Source of the DNA: Strobilurus pachycystidiatus
Lineage: Eukaryota; Basidiomycota; Agaricomycetes; Agaricales; Physalacriaceae
DNA length: 64,000 nucleotides
Assembly (NCBI GenBank): GCA_019915135.1
Contig: JAHLMK010000004.1
Location: 558,001-622,000 of the forward strand
Reading direction: 5' to 3'
Below the pieces are notes generated by a model. It made no database searches, was not told where the DNA came from, and worked only from the letters and a program-made list of their open reading frames with translations. Position numbers and translations under genes: made by a program. Positions 24,449-36,211 of this stretch are shown here, one piece after another (position 1 is the stretch's first letter; each line of letters begins with the position of its first letter).

Positions 24449-25779
24449 GGTTGTTGTCGGCGGCGGCGTCGACCACGCTTGCTCGCCGAGTTATATGGTG
24501 AAAGGCCAAAAGAGAATCGCGGCACTCAGTGAACAGTGGCAGGCGCTTACATCATCGTGTGGCGGTGCACCTTTCTTCAAAGGGCATAACTCTCCCACGG
24601 TCGTTCCTCCAGACCTCTCTCTCAGCAAAGAGCATCGATCTCGTCTGTTGGTTACGCATGGAAAAGGGCCTCTGTGAGCTCTACTTGTAGAAGTACGGAC
24701 TCCTGGACAGCTACAGGCTGAGCTGAGCTCCAAATCGAAAAGCTACGCGGCCCAGTCAAACGCTGAACACGGGCGGTCAACCTAGCATCGCGAATGCTCA
24801 GTTCGACGCCTCACCTGGCTTACTTTCACGCTATGAGGTGCTCCAGCTCTACTGTGCCCAAGAATATCTTACCTCCCAGCCTTGTCGACGTCAATTTCTT
24901 CAAGCCTGAGGTCACAACTTCTCGTCGTATCCGCACTCCTTCGGAGTCCTTCCTTGCTCCTTCCTGAAAACTTCAAATAACTTGTTTCACCTAGTACACT
25001 CGCTGCAATGGCCTGTTGCTGCTTGAGGACAGATAATCGAGTTGCCGAACAGTGAGGAGCGAGCCTACTGTCGAGGTCTTATCTCAAGTTGGAGCCTATC
25101 CTTGAGATGGTTTGTACCACAGCTGGATTCACTTCGGTTGTCCTTCTCTGACTCGAGGTCTTAATGGATTTGCATGGACATCGAACACACAAAAGTCAAG
25201 ACGTGACCAACTCACCGAAATTCTGCATGGCCAGGCTAGGACTAGAGTGTCTGTACAGACACTCTAGACATAGTTCTTGTTGTATAGTTGTCATTGTCAG
25301 TGGCATGTAGTATCGACAAGCACTGACATAAATCATTGAATGTCAATAATCATCGACCGTGACTTCAAGCAGCTTGAAGCGCGCTCGAAGTTTGGGCGTG
25401 GATTCGGTTCATCGTCTCTTCCTCTGCCTCTCTGAAGTATATTGCACCATCATTTTACCAATCCCCACTCCACTCACGGGTTTGGTCAGTTCTCCAGCTC
25501 TGCGCCCGAGTGTTCGGTCCTGGTTCGGTCTGTCTCAGTGTCTGCGTCTTTTGATTTGAATGATCTTTGAAGTCCATCTGATTCTGACATCTGTTCAGGT
25601 TCGGTGCACAGCCACCGTCTGTCGCTTTCTTTCTGCCGTCAACCGCGCATTATCTGCGGTCCACCCGACGTCGTTGCCGGCGTTAGCGACGTCGTTTTCG
25701 ACAATACCGACGACACTGCAACTGGATTGGATGACGACGGTGTCTACGATTTATCCGTACCGCTAGCTCGGTTCATGCC
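24449..25779. other. Long divergent intergenic region (MLP1/TPR / F-box)
   Basis: About 1.3 kb between two divergent genes. No protein gene recognised. It contains a perfect 26-bp palindrome (25242-25267, listed separately) and pyrimidine-rich stretches close to the + strand gene start, as expected for a fungal promoter. Confidence 0.4.
25242..25267. repeat. 26-bp perfect palindrome
   Basis: The half-site ctagagtgtctgt is followed at once by its exact reverse complement, centred on a GTAC core. It lies about 500 bases upstream of the F-box gene and 800 bases upstream of the MLP1/TPR gene. It could be a dimeric protein-binding site, an RNA hairpin, or the joined ends of a lost element. Confidence 0.7.
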
Positions 25780-27721
25780 ATGTCAGCCGCAACAAAACGT
25801 GGGAGCATACCCCGGCCGTCCATGTTCCCGCCCCAAGACGAGCTTACATCGACGGTGTTTGGCGCAGTTCAGGCCTTACCAGTGTCGCGAAAGGCCAACT
25901 TCCTTTTGGATACCTCCTTGGCGCTCATCGACGCCGGACAGTACGGCGATGATGTGGAGAATTACCTTGAAGTGTACTTGAAGACACCCAATTTGCCAAA
26001 AGAGGACCTCGCGCGAGCATTATTAGCCAGAGGGAAGGCTAGGAAGTCGGCCGGGGACAAGTTGTTGGCCAAGGCGCAGCAAGGTGCGCAATCTGTTTGT
26101 TGTACATGAAACTTCCTGATATACTGTACAGATTTCCAGGCTGCGATGAACTTGGACCCGTCAAACAGAGAGATCCAGCATCATTCTCGCCGCGAAAGAA
26201 GAGTGAGTATACTCCACATTCGGCTTTGAGTCTCCTCATCATCCAATATAACAGATTCACTTCATGGACGAGCCAGCCTCGCAGCGAGCGCCGCCTGAAA
26301 TCTGGGATCGCATTGCTCGCAATATTCCCCGCTATCACCTTCGCTCCTGGTTGCGTGTCTCAGGCTTCCACCGAGACATTGCATGCCGCATTATTTTCCA
26401 CACGGTCGATCTTCACTTTGGCGACGACCAGGAGACCCTCAACCGTGGTCTAGACTTCATGGACCGCGTCAAAGACGACTCAGTCTTTGCCTCTCGTGTC
26501 AAGTCGCTACGTATCCACTGGGCATACGAGGAGAGCGACGTACTGGATCTGATGACCCGTGCCCTCCGCACCGCCCTTCCCAAATTCAAAGAGCTTCGCG
26601 ACTTTGAGTGGATCGGTTACCCAGAAATGCGCGCGGATGTAGTGCAAAGCGTCCTCGCTACCCACTCCCACATTAGAAGTCTTGGGCTCATCGGATGGCA
26701 TTTTGACGCTGTCGGCGTATCCGCATTCAGGAATCTACACAAGTTCACCCTTCGGGCAGAGGACGACGACGGCTTTGCAGACATGGGTGAGGTTCGGACG
26801 GTCCTGGACGTGAATAAAGACACGTTGAAGCACCTCGTCCTTGGGGCGTACTTGGAGAGAACACACTCTTGGGACAGTGCTTTCCAGAGCGTCACGATCA
26901 AGAACTTGACGCACCTGGATTTAGTGGATACGAGAATCTCCCACGTTGTCCTGGCGCGCATTGCACATGCGCACAACCTCGAGACCTTGACGCTCCATGG
27001 TACATTCGAAGAGCCGACGTCGGCCAAGGTGATATTCGCCAGCGACCATGTCATCGACGGTGACCATACTTTCCTGCCACATCTGCAGGTCTTTAGATTT
27101 GTATTGGTGGGACATGATGACGAGCTGGGGCTGTATCAGAGCGTAACAGCCTTTCTGCGCAAGCGTACGAGGCTACGGCGACTGGATTTGGGCAACTGCC
27201 CCTGGGACCTCGTCGCAGCTGTTTTGCCAGAACTCACCGGCCTTCGTGTCCTCGGCGTCCGCATCGCAAATTTGTCGCAACAGGCTATCAACCTCCTCGT
27301 GCGGACTATTCCACCGTATATGGCCGCTATCCGTCTGTCCACAGTCGTCTCAGAGAAACCATTGAACGAATACGCCACGTTCTTCTCCTGCTTTCGCTCC
27401 CTCTCCTTCATTCACTTCAACACTGCTGGTAAACACCGCCCAAAGCCCAACTTGATGAGCGAGAAGGACTTCCAGTTCCAGACGGACATGTGGAATACGG
27501 CTGTGCGGGGTGTGGCGATCATGCTGCCGTCGGTGGACTTTGTGGGATGGCATGGGGAGCATTATGTTGTTGTGAGGTCGGACGAGGGCGTGGAGACGAA
27601 GGAGCTACCTGCGAGGAGACGGCTGGATTGTGGGAAAGGCGTGGATCTCGGCGGAGAGGATGCGGCATGGTTGGAGAGGAAGGACGTCCCAATGGATTAT
27701 GAGATGCCTGGGCTCGAGTGA
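25780..27721 (+). CDS. F-box/LRR protein with an N-terminal TPR-like region
   Basis: Three exons (25780-26083, 26132-26202, 26255-27721) give 613 residues. The N-terminus (SIPRPSMFPPQDELT, then SRKANFLLDTSLALIDAGQY and DFQAAMNLDPSNREIQ) has the helix pattern of one or two tetratricopeptide units. An F-box-like segment follows (APPEIWDRIARNIPRYHLRS), then many leucine-rich units such as LTHLDLVDTRISH and RLRRLDLGNC. F-box proteins link substrates to SCF ubiquitin ligases through Skp1. The combination appears to be a conserved agaricomycete architecture; the target is unknown. Introns are 48 and 52 nt; the ATG at 25780 is the first in frame. Confidence 0.8.
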
Positions 27722-28092
27722 TATATGTAGTTATCGTCTCTTGTAAATTCTCGCCATCTTTGTATTTTCTATCACAATGGGTCAATTAGTTGTACTATGT
27801 ACTATCTTATGCCATCTGTCAGCTCTGCTGTACTTGGTTTGGATTTGGTATCTAACATCATGGCATGCAGCGATCGATCGAAAGTAAAGCGTTGTCTTCT
27901 TCCATCAACTTGCTGACTTCAGTCGCGCCCGGTCTTTCCCTTATTGCCCTCTCACTGGCCTACATACAATCGTCAGGCGACTACCCTGGACCTATGCTTT
28001 GATGTTGGGGGTTGAAGCTACCGTGGTTATGTTGATGGCGCGTCTTCATAATCACGAGCACCGCCCTCTTTTGCCTTGATACTGTTGGCGCT

Positions 28093-30641
28093 ATGGGTTC
28101 TGCAGCTTCGACGCAGAGAACCAATCGCCCATTGGAAAGCGTTTCTGGCAAGACGTACGATTATGTCATAGTAGGAGGAGGTAAGTACGCGCGACAGCGC
28201 TGCCAGCCCGAGGACTCATCCATACGACCTGGTATAGGTACAGCAGGCTGTGTACTTGCCTCGCGGCTATCCGAGGACTCTTGCAAGACTGTCTGTCTCA
28301 TTGAGGCCGGTAAATCGTGCGTCCCCCCTACATCCATCCCTCAGACTTTGAGGCTCAGTTCAATTATGCCCAGCCACGAGCCAGACCTAACGACGGCCAT
28401 GCCGCTTGCGTTTGGAAAGATATTTGGGACGGATGCAGACTGGGGGTATCATTCAGTGTGTGTAATCTGTTTTTCTAGACGCTTAGAAGTGCTGAATGGA
28501 CGCAGGCCACAAAAAAATGCGGCTCAGCGCGAACTTCACCTTCCGAGTGGCAAAATATTGGGCGGATGCAGGTAATACTCGAAAGTTTTATGCGTCACCT
28601 TATTCATATCAAGGCAGCTCAACCAATTGCGCTGTGTATCATCGTTCTGCTCCTGATGGTGCGTCCTCCCGTCAACTGTTTCGCGCATGTCAGCTCAATG
28701 ATCATTAGATTTTGAGGAATGGGAACGTCAAGGAGCGCGCGGGTGGGGATATCACGACTTATTTCCGTACGCCTCCTGGTCCCTCGTGTATGAGCGTATC
28801 TCACTAGTAACACATAGCTACTTCATCAAAGCAGAAGCCTACAGCCCACGAGAATCAGGCCTACCGACCAAAGATCGTGGCAAAACGGGACCTGTCAAGA
28901 CGCGGCATCCGGACATCGCCCCAGTAAGTGGGTATACATTCAGATTGCTCATTCACTCTCAATCCACTCAGGGCATCAGCGCGGTCATACAGGAGACCTT
29001 GGGTAATCTAGGCATATCCAGAAATGTGTGAGTACACGGGTCCATCGCCGTCCTTCGAAACCTAAAGCGTAGTCAGCGATGCTTGTACCTCTGCTGGGAC
29101 TATGGGTTACACTGCGCTCATGGCGTGCTCGGACTCGTTGGGCAGACGTAAAGTTTCCGTTATCTATGATGCAGAGATGCTCAATCTTTTCGCTGAATCC
29201 AGGAAGTTCAACAGCAACCGCCTATCTGTCATCGGACGTTCTCGATAGAGTCAATCTTACCATTGTCACGCGATGTACAGTGGAGAAGATATCATTCTCC
29301 CCCAAGCTAGAAGCCACTGGTGTCCAGGTCTCAAAGTCGCGCGATGGCCCCTCACATTCGATCCTTGCGAGCTGTGAAGTTATATTATGTGCCGGTGCGA
29401 TAGGTACCCCGTCCATCCTACTAGCTAGTGGCGTTGGGCCGAGACTGGACCTTGGGAAAGCCACTATCCATAATCTACCAGCGGTCGGACGTAATCTCTA
29501 TGAGGCACGGAAGGAAGCCAATACTGCATTTCTCCCTCCCACTGACAAGTCAACAGCACGCACAAATGCCGTTACATTTTCGCGTCAAAGCCGAACGCAA
29601 CTTGACCTGGGACTATCTCAGCGAAGCCAAATGGGGTACCCTTGCCACACTGAGGTGGTTCTTGACTGGAGGAGGACCCATGGCGGTACCACCGTTCGTC
29701 GGCGCGGCTTTTTTGAGAGCAAGAGATAAATCGTATTGTGTCCTTATGTCTATCCCACGGGCCTCTTGTATCTGACGCGTACAAATATGTAGGACTAAAG
29801 ACATGGTGAGCACTCCAAGTTACAAGCTACCGCCGGTGAGGGACATGACCGCGGGTCCCAGAGCCCCGGATCTAGAGCTGATGTGGGGCGGAATGTTAAT
29901 GGTCAATCCGGATGATATGTTGGGCAAGAGTATCGAAGGGCTTGCGGGATTTAGCATGGTCCGTCCCGCTACTTTTTGACGAAACCCCCTAATCGATCGC
30001 ACGCAGAATGCTGCAGTTATAAAACCTAGATCGCACGGTACTGTCAAAATGCGGGGAAGTGTATGGGATGGACCGTCGATTGATTTCAAGTGAGTGAATT
30101 TTCTTTCTTTCGCACTGTTGCTCATAGTCTATAGCCTGTTCTCGGACGAACTCAACTCAGACATGCACATGCTTATTCGAGGGATGAGGTTGATGCTGCG
30201 AGCAGCGCGTACCGAACCGCTTGCCTCTGCCCTCGAGGTGGTCAAGGACGGGGATGGAGATTGGTGGCTGCCTGGCCATGCAGATGAGAGTGTAGGCTTC
30301 ATCACTTCTGCTGAGTCTGCTCTAGACTGAATTGTACGCAGATCACAGACGAAGACCTCAAAAAGTATATAAGAGGCAGAGCCGGAACCTTTTGTCATCC
30401 AGTACGTTCGTCTCTCTCAGGTGCGACTTGATCTGACTCACAAAACTGGAAGGTGGGCACTGCACGTATGGGCACTGACCCCGTGGTCAGCGTGGTAGAT
30501 CTGTCACTGAAGGTTCACGGAACTCGCGGGCTTAGAGTTGTCGACGCCTCAATCTTTCCTAAACAAGTGTCCGGGCATCCTTGTGCTGTGGTGGTGGCAA
30601 TCGCAGAGAAAGCAGCAGATTTGATACAAGGGGGGATGTAG
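28093..30641 (+). CDS. GMC oxidoreductase (FAD-dependent)
   Basis: A heavily split gene giving about 600 residues. It begins with the FAD-binding Rossmann motif ([19 protein letters not shown]), then KILGGCSSTN, a central domain, GTFCHPVGTARMG and the C-terminal [17 protein letters not shown] with the catalytic His-Pro. This family oxidises alcohols (aryl-alcohol, methanol, glucose and others) and makes aldehydes and H2O2; the substrate is not predictable here. All but one junction are GT-AG; the exception (29505-29556) needs a GC donor (GAG|GCACGG) to join NLYE to HAQMPLHF. No signal peptide is evident, so it is probably intracellular. A decayed aldehyde dehydrogenase lies just downstream. 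Confidence 0.8.
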
Positions 30642-31600
30642 AACCTGAATCTTGTCTGGTTTTTGCTGTAGGCCACGTCCAAAATTTACATAGAACTGTT
30701 ATGGAGCTAGTCTGGTTCAAAATGACCGATAGTATACAGTACTACTCACGAAACATTCGATGTGCGAAGCTGCGCTAAGTATCTCGTGGGTAAAATTAAC
30801 TCAAACGCATTTACTGACCACTGTTTCGATGCGTCTCTTTGACTTGGCGCTCATGCATTGCGCAGTCTTGTGGAACGCTTTGAAGCAGTGTTTTCGATCA
30901 TCGATGGCCAGGTGAAACAAGCAGAGGTGCCGACCTGCCGAGACTTCAAAGCATTTCGGATATTGCCGGCCCGTTCGTGTTTCAATTTTCAACTTTCGTC
31001 GGTTCTACCGTCTTCGACGTATGCTTTACTTGTGAATCATGGCTCAAATCGCTTTCCGAACCCCATCAGTTTGCTGATGAACTCTGAGTCGTTTGCCTGG
31101 CGGCTCATGCTGACGCTTCCTATATGGCAGCCTCTCTCCTCAGCGATATGCATTCGATCTTCATATATGACTTCAATACACCCGAACCTCGTCAAAGTAC
31201 TGCAGGACTTATACTGGATGAGCGAATATGATCTCCGGGAAACTGATTGAGGTATCTTTGTCTCTTCCCTCTCCCTTGACTGTGAGGTTCATGTCGTGCT
31301 CATCAGGAAATTGAGTTGCTTTCGCTCTAGACACTTCCCTTTGCCTTGGCTCTGAAACTCGTTTGTGTAGTATTCAGCAGAGCGGCGAAAACATGAGCCT
31401 ATCGGAATCGTCGTCAGACTCGTTTCATTGTAGGAAGAGTCTATCCGAGCATGCAGTTCCCCATTTACACAGAGTCAAATCATACCATCTACGGCCAGAC
31501 AGCTGCTGTTGGATGCATTTTGCTCACTGTGTGTTTGTCACCGCTCTCGGGGTGCTTACCAAACTCCAAGTACGCTAGCTTGTCGTGATCTCAGCAACTC
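30642..31600. other. Region between GMC gene and ALDH relic
   Basis: About 960 bases. An open frame at 30858-31250 (+) has no recognisable domain. Short peptide stretches near 31460-31560 may be a badly eroded N-terminal part of the aldehyde dehydrogenase, but I cannot demonstrate it. Confidence 0.3.
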
Positions 31601-31609
31601 ACTTACATA

Positions 31610-33035
31610 CTGAAGATCACGGTCCTCATGATGGCGATGGAGTTGGGACCCGATTGGAATGCTTTTTTCTTGTCTGCATATGATATGACTAATGTCGGTA
31701 CAGCCCTTGCCACTGGGAACACTATCATCATAAAGTCGGTGGCTTTCATACAAGTACAGTGATACATGCTAACATTCCATGTAGAACGTCCAAATTCACG
31801 CCGCTGTCGGCTTGCGAATGTGCAGAGTTATCAAGAAGGCCGGATTTCTACCAGGTATCATTTCCCGTATCCGTCTATGCCAGCAATGCCGACCCTGTCC
31901 ATGTAGGTGGTGTCAATGTCTTCTCGGGGTATGGCGCCACGAATGACGAAGCGATCTTGCGCCACCTGAGGATTGAGAAGGTTACGGCAAGCAGGTTGAC
32001 TGGGCATAAGATTAAGGTGACTGAGGGTCATGATAGCCTCTGGCTGGCAAGAGCCCGAACGTCATCTTCAAGAACGCCGGCGGAGGTCATTGGCAGGCCT
32101 TGAGCTGGTATCTACATACTGGACCGCCTTTAGTACATACTAAGTCCTTCTTGTTGAATCTCGTCAGTAACAGCTATCAAAACATGCGTCCCCTCAGCTG
32201 AAATCACGGACAGGCTTGCTGTGCTGGATCTCGAATCGACGATCGTCGTCCAATCTGGGGTTTATGACGCATTCCTTACCTTGCCAAGTTCACCGAGAAG
32301 AGGAGAGCAATCAACTGGGGACCCCTCAGGCCGCCTTTGCCGCGGATTTCTTCAATTCCAAACTCCCCAAGTCCTTGAGGAACAATATAGTGTACGTACT
32401 TCCTTCCCGCTGCTGGGCACAGTCCTGCGCATGCCCTCGTCACGATGACTGATGGCATCGGTCCAACAGCGTGTCTTACACTACATTGAGCTGGGAGCAG
32501 GGCGCTACTGTGCACCTCGGCGGAGATGGTCCGAGTCTCAACTCCATAGGTTACTTCGGGAAACCCACGATCTTCACCAATACGACGCTCGTCCAAGAAG
32601 AGGTGTCTGCGCCCGTAAGCTGCGTCATCAAGTTTGAGAACGAAGCCGCTTAGCGCTTGGTACTAAGGTCGTCGGCCAGTGGCCAATGACATGTTTAGAA
32701 TATGAACCTCTAGGCCAACGATTCCTGGACGTTTCATCTCGCCATTTCGGAGACGCCTCACTCATGACACGTCAGTCTATGGTCTCGCTGCTGCGGTTTA
32801 TCACTCAAGACATCACTCGAGCCCTCGATACCGCACATGAGCTTGAGGTGGGCACTGTCCTGCACTGTCTGGGTAAGTAGAGAAGGGCGCCATCAGGAAA
32901 TGCTGTTCACTCACCCTGAATTGTCCTCGATATACTAAGGTGGATCGCTACGACGTCGTGCTTGCTAACACGCCTTTCGGTGGGTCCAGACAAGCCGACT
33001 TCGGCCGCAGTTTGGCGAATACGTCCTCGAGCAGT
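31610..33035 (+). pseudogene. Aldehyde dehydrogenase relic
   Basis: Pieces of an NAD(P)-aldehyde dehydrogenase appear in the right order but in different frames: TVLMMAMELGP, ALATGNTIIIK, FTPLSA then LRMCRVIKKAGF, VNVFSGYGA, AGKSPNVIFKNA, GQACCAGSRI (the catalytic-cysteine segment), VVQSGVYDAFL, GATVHLGGDG, PTIFTNTT, CVIKFENEA, VYGLAAAV then ALDTAHELEVGTV, TPFGGSRQADFGR and finally GEYVLEQ. At least four frameshifts and an in-frame stop separate them. One expected intron donor (after GGACCCG, 31650) reads GA instead of GT. ALDHs convert aldehydes to acids, so the intact gene could have followed the adjacent GMC enzyme. Clearly non-functional. Confidence 0.85.
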
Positions 33036-33094
33036 GAGTGTTCCCCAGTCATTGACTGGTGACATTGGGAAGGAACCACTGCTGGATTCTGGAA

Positions 33095-33504
33095 ATGTAG
33101 ATCAACCCTGATCCAGGGGATTGCCAGGTCCAAACATGGGCATCCTCTGATCGTCTCTCGTTCCCGCCGTCATCACCTGCGGCCGACTGCAGCGCGCGAC
33201 GCGCGCTGCTCTGTCCCTCGTTTCGGATCCTAGTCTTGTCCATGCCCGAGTCCCCACGTCGTCCTCGTCTCGTTTACACTCGTCCTCGTCGTCTTTAGCA
33301 TTTGTTTCTGGGGAGCCTGCGCTGTCCTCACAATACCTTCCCCCACCTTTGGCTGGTCAATTGTGAGGCTTAGGTTGGGCTGCTTTGGCTCTCCCCCGTC
33401 GTTCATGTAGGCGGAGTATAGCGGGCTTCCCAGAAGCCTCATCCCAAATATTACACCCTTTTCCACTCGCTAATATCATCCCACAACGGCGACCAAGGCA
33501 ATCC
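33095..33504. repeat. Tandem duplication, unit 1
   Basis: Unit 1 is segment A (33095-33308), a spacer (33309-33372) and segment B (about 33373-33504). Segments A and B recur in unit 2 at offsets of 410 and 419 bases with apparently identical sequence, but the spacer does not. Segment A holds a perfect 9-bp hairpin (gcagcgcgc-gac-gcgcgctgc). On the - strand, A and B are open for tens of codons with charged, non-recognised sequence. Confidence 0.85.
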
Positions 33505-33923
33505 ATGTAGATCAACCCTGATCCAGGGGATTGCCAGGTCCAAACATGGGCATCCTCTGATCGTCTCTCGTTCCCGCCGTCATCACCTGCGGCCGACTGC
33601 AGCGCGCGACGCGCGCTGCTCTGTCCCTCGTTTCGGATCCTAGTCTTGTCCATGCCCGAGTCCCCACGTCGTCCTCGTCTCGTTTACACTCGTCCTCGTC
33701 GTCTTTAGCATTTGTTTCCCCACCCACCATCCCTTTTCTGTTGTCTCCTTGTTGTGTAGTTTATTTGTTGCATACTTACGTAGATACGTAGGGTTGGGCT
33801 GCTTTGGCTCTCCCCCGTCGTTCATGTAGGCGGAGTATAGCGGGCTTCCCAGAAGCCTCATCCCAAATATTACACCCTTTTCCACTCGCTAATATCATCC
33901 CACAACGGCGACCAAGGCAATCC
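33505..33923. repeat. Tandem duplication, unit 2
   Basis: Unit 2 is segment A (33505-33718), a spacer (33719-33791) unrelated to that of unit 1, and segment B (about 33792-33923). It abuts unit 1 directly. The near-identity of A and B against different spacers suggests two copies of one element with distinct internal histories, or a recent duplication followed by conversion. No flanking target-site duplication is evident. Confidence 0.85.
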
Positions 33924-34732
33924 TCAATCTTTACAGCTACAATAACGTGAAGAGTATCAATATACCACAAGATGCAGTGAGAATGGGGGGCATGTGCTTT
34001 GATCTTTGATGTAGGTTGCCAAAAATGAAGAATTTGTTCGGAGTACAGCTTTGGTATTCCGACCAGATCCCTACCAATCTTACTTCCGTCAGATCCGAGA
34101 TGGAGTAAATCTATGGCCATTGGCAAATCACTTTGTAATCTAGTGAATGTGCCGGGGCGCGAGCTGCTCAGCTTGAAAAACCGGAGCGACGGCCGAATGA
34201 AGAAGGTATCTGGAAGCGTCTGACAGGCTCACACTATAAGGATATACAAGTATGCCACGAGACGGAAGTCCGAAGTATACCAAGAATCCGCGACATTGAC
34301 CAGTTGCGACTGCATCTCGACAAGGATTGAATGGGAGCTAGCGATCGGATGAATAAAAAATCATAGGGCATAATATTAACCTGGATGTGCCGTATGCCCT
34401 GGGGCGCCATGTCATCATTGATGCGAATGACTATTACTATTAGGGCGGTGCACTGGAGAGCGGCGGGCCAAAGCTGTTTCGGAGTAGACCCTGCGCCAGA
34501 TGCGATGTTACCTGTGCAGCATCAGCGTGAGTCATTTCCTCAAATGCAAACAGAAGGCGCTCGGGAATCACCATATACAGCAGTCTCATGAGCACAAGCA
34601 CATTGTTAAATAGGCGCATGCCATGCCTCGTGTTTCGATACCGCCCACATTTACCCAACACCCGAATGTGAGCTCCCACTTCACAGGTTCGCAGAAAGAC
34701 TGACCTAGACAACGAATCATTAGAACCATACG
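33924..34732. other. Intergenic, nothing recognised
   Basis: About 800 bases between the duplication and the DUF6699 gene. Open frames on both strands at 34385-34712 lack motifs. Confidence 0.4.
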
Positions 34733-35656
34733 ATGGCCTCTTCCTCTACTCCTCGCAAGGAGGTCCGCTTTGCGGACTCTCCCAACGAGTCGTATAACTA
34801 CGATTCAGACTCGGCGCCCTCGCCCATACACGCGAGGGCGCCTCCATTCACGTTCCCATCCACATCGGCCCAGCCCCAATCCGTCTTCAATCTTTACAAC
34901 TCCCGCTCGTTGAACGAAACACCGTCGCCAGTTTACAATCCTATCGCGCTCCCATCGAGTCCCATTCGCGACTATCTGCAGAGGAATGTACCGCCGCTCT
35001 CTCCGATCCAGACGGCGCAGGGGCTTTCACAGCCCGGCTTCGGACATGCACATGGGCACGGTCGCAACGACAGCGCCTCATCGACGTCGTCCTATACACC
35101 CCTGGAGCTCCCTCCGACACCAACCCTCAGGCCCATCGAACTGCCCTTTGTAGGCGAGGCACATGCGGAGGAACCGTCTCCATCGCCACCGCCATTATCT
35201 ATCAATATCCACGCCAGTATGTTGTACGGTGGTGGTATTGATGTCGATCTGACAGACAATCTGGAACATTATATCGCGTCGTTACCGTTGGAGCGCGCTG
35301 TAACACCGCCTCGCCCTACGATGATCCTGCGCTCCAACATGCTTCCCTGGAAGGTGCACGTCGAGATGCCTGCGTTGGATCTTGAGGTGACGGTGCAGGA
35401 CGTGGTCGCTGTCCTGTATAGCGCGTTGAAGATGCACGTCACGGATGCAGAGATCAACTACTTCGGCGAAGCGAGAGCAAGGAGCGTCTACGCGGCGTAC
35501 AACCGACGCGTAGAGGGCAAAGGCAGCGAGGAGCGCAGGAAGGGACCTAGGAGAATCGATTTCTTGTCGAAGAACACGAGATTTTTAGGGTTGATGGCGA
35601 CGGAAGACCCGAGCATCTGGAAGATATGCCTTGAGCCAGTGAGGCCTCCGAGCTGA
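34733..35656 (+). CDS. DUF6699 domain protein
   Basis: A single-exon gene of 307 residues. The first 160 residues are Ser/Pro-rich and disordered (SPSPPPLSINIH ends the stretch). The C-terminal 140 residues carry the fungal DUF6699 pattern: LPWKVHVEMP, VTVQDVVAVLYSAL, a variable loop, then DFLSKNTRFLGLM and DPSIWKICL. The function of DUF6699 is unknown; it is abundant in basidiomycetes. Acidic and Pro-rich flanks suggest a protein-interaction module. Confidence 0.8.
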   Translation: MASSSTPRKEVRFADSPNESYNYDSDSAPSPIHARAPPFTFPSTSAQPQSVFNLYNSRSLNETPSPVYNPIALPSSPIRDYLQRNVPPLSPIQTAQGLSQPGFGHAHGHGRNDSASSTSSYTPLELPPTPTLRPIELPFVGEAHAEEPSPSPPPLSINIHASMLYGGGIDVDLTDNLEHYIASLPLERAVTPPRPTMILRSNMLPWKVHVEMPALDLEVTVQDVVAVLYSALKMHVTDAEINYFGEARARSVYAAYNRRVEGKGSEERRKGPRRIDFLSKNTRFLGLMATEDPSIWKICLEPVRPPS

Positions 35657-36211
35657 GGGTTGTAAACCACTCAATTGATGTATTTGTAATTTTACGAGCG
35701 AACTGTAGCCATACCCGACTCCCACCAATACACGATGATGTACCGTACCTTGCCAATGGGTCGAGTCAGTCGTCGTATAAGACAAGTCAGAGCTCACCAA
35801 GGGAAGTGACCCATGAAGACAAGTGAGGTGGGACTCCATAGCCAATTTCCAGGGAAGGGATCGGGCAAGCAGGTTCTTTCAGCGAAGGGAGCTTGAAAGC
35901 AGGCTCACTCTCGAAGGTCGACGATCTCTGGGGTAGCTCTGTTTTCGACACCAGTCACAGTTCAAGTTCATCCTGAATCGACAGCCATGTTGTTGCAGAG
36001 CGCTTGGTCAATGCCATGCAGAGAAGAAGTTTCCGTCGAAGAGAAAATGTCATGCGAGTGGCAAGAGGACAACCCGCGACGTCGAGTAGAAAGCCGGTCT
36101 CGGCAGGGTCTGACCAGGACCACCATCACGATTCCATCTTCGCCACTTCGTTCCTCTCTTTTTGCCGTCGTTGTCGCCGCCGCTATTGTCGGGCCCATTG
36201 TCTGGTACAAA

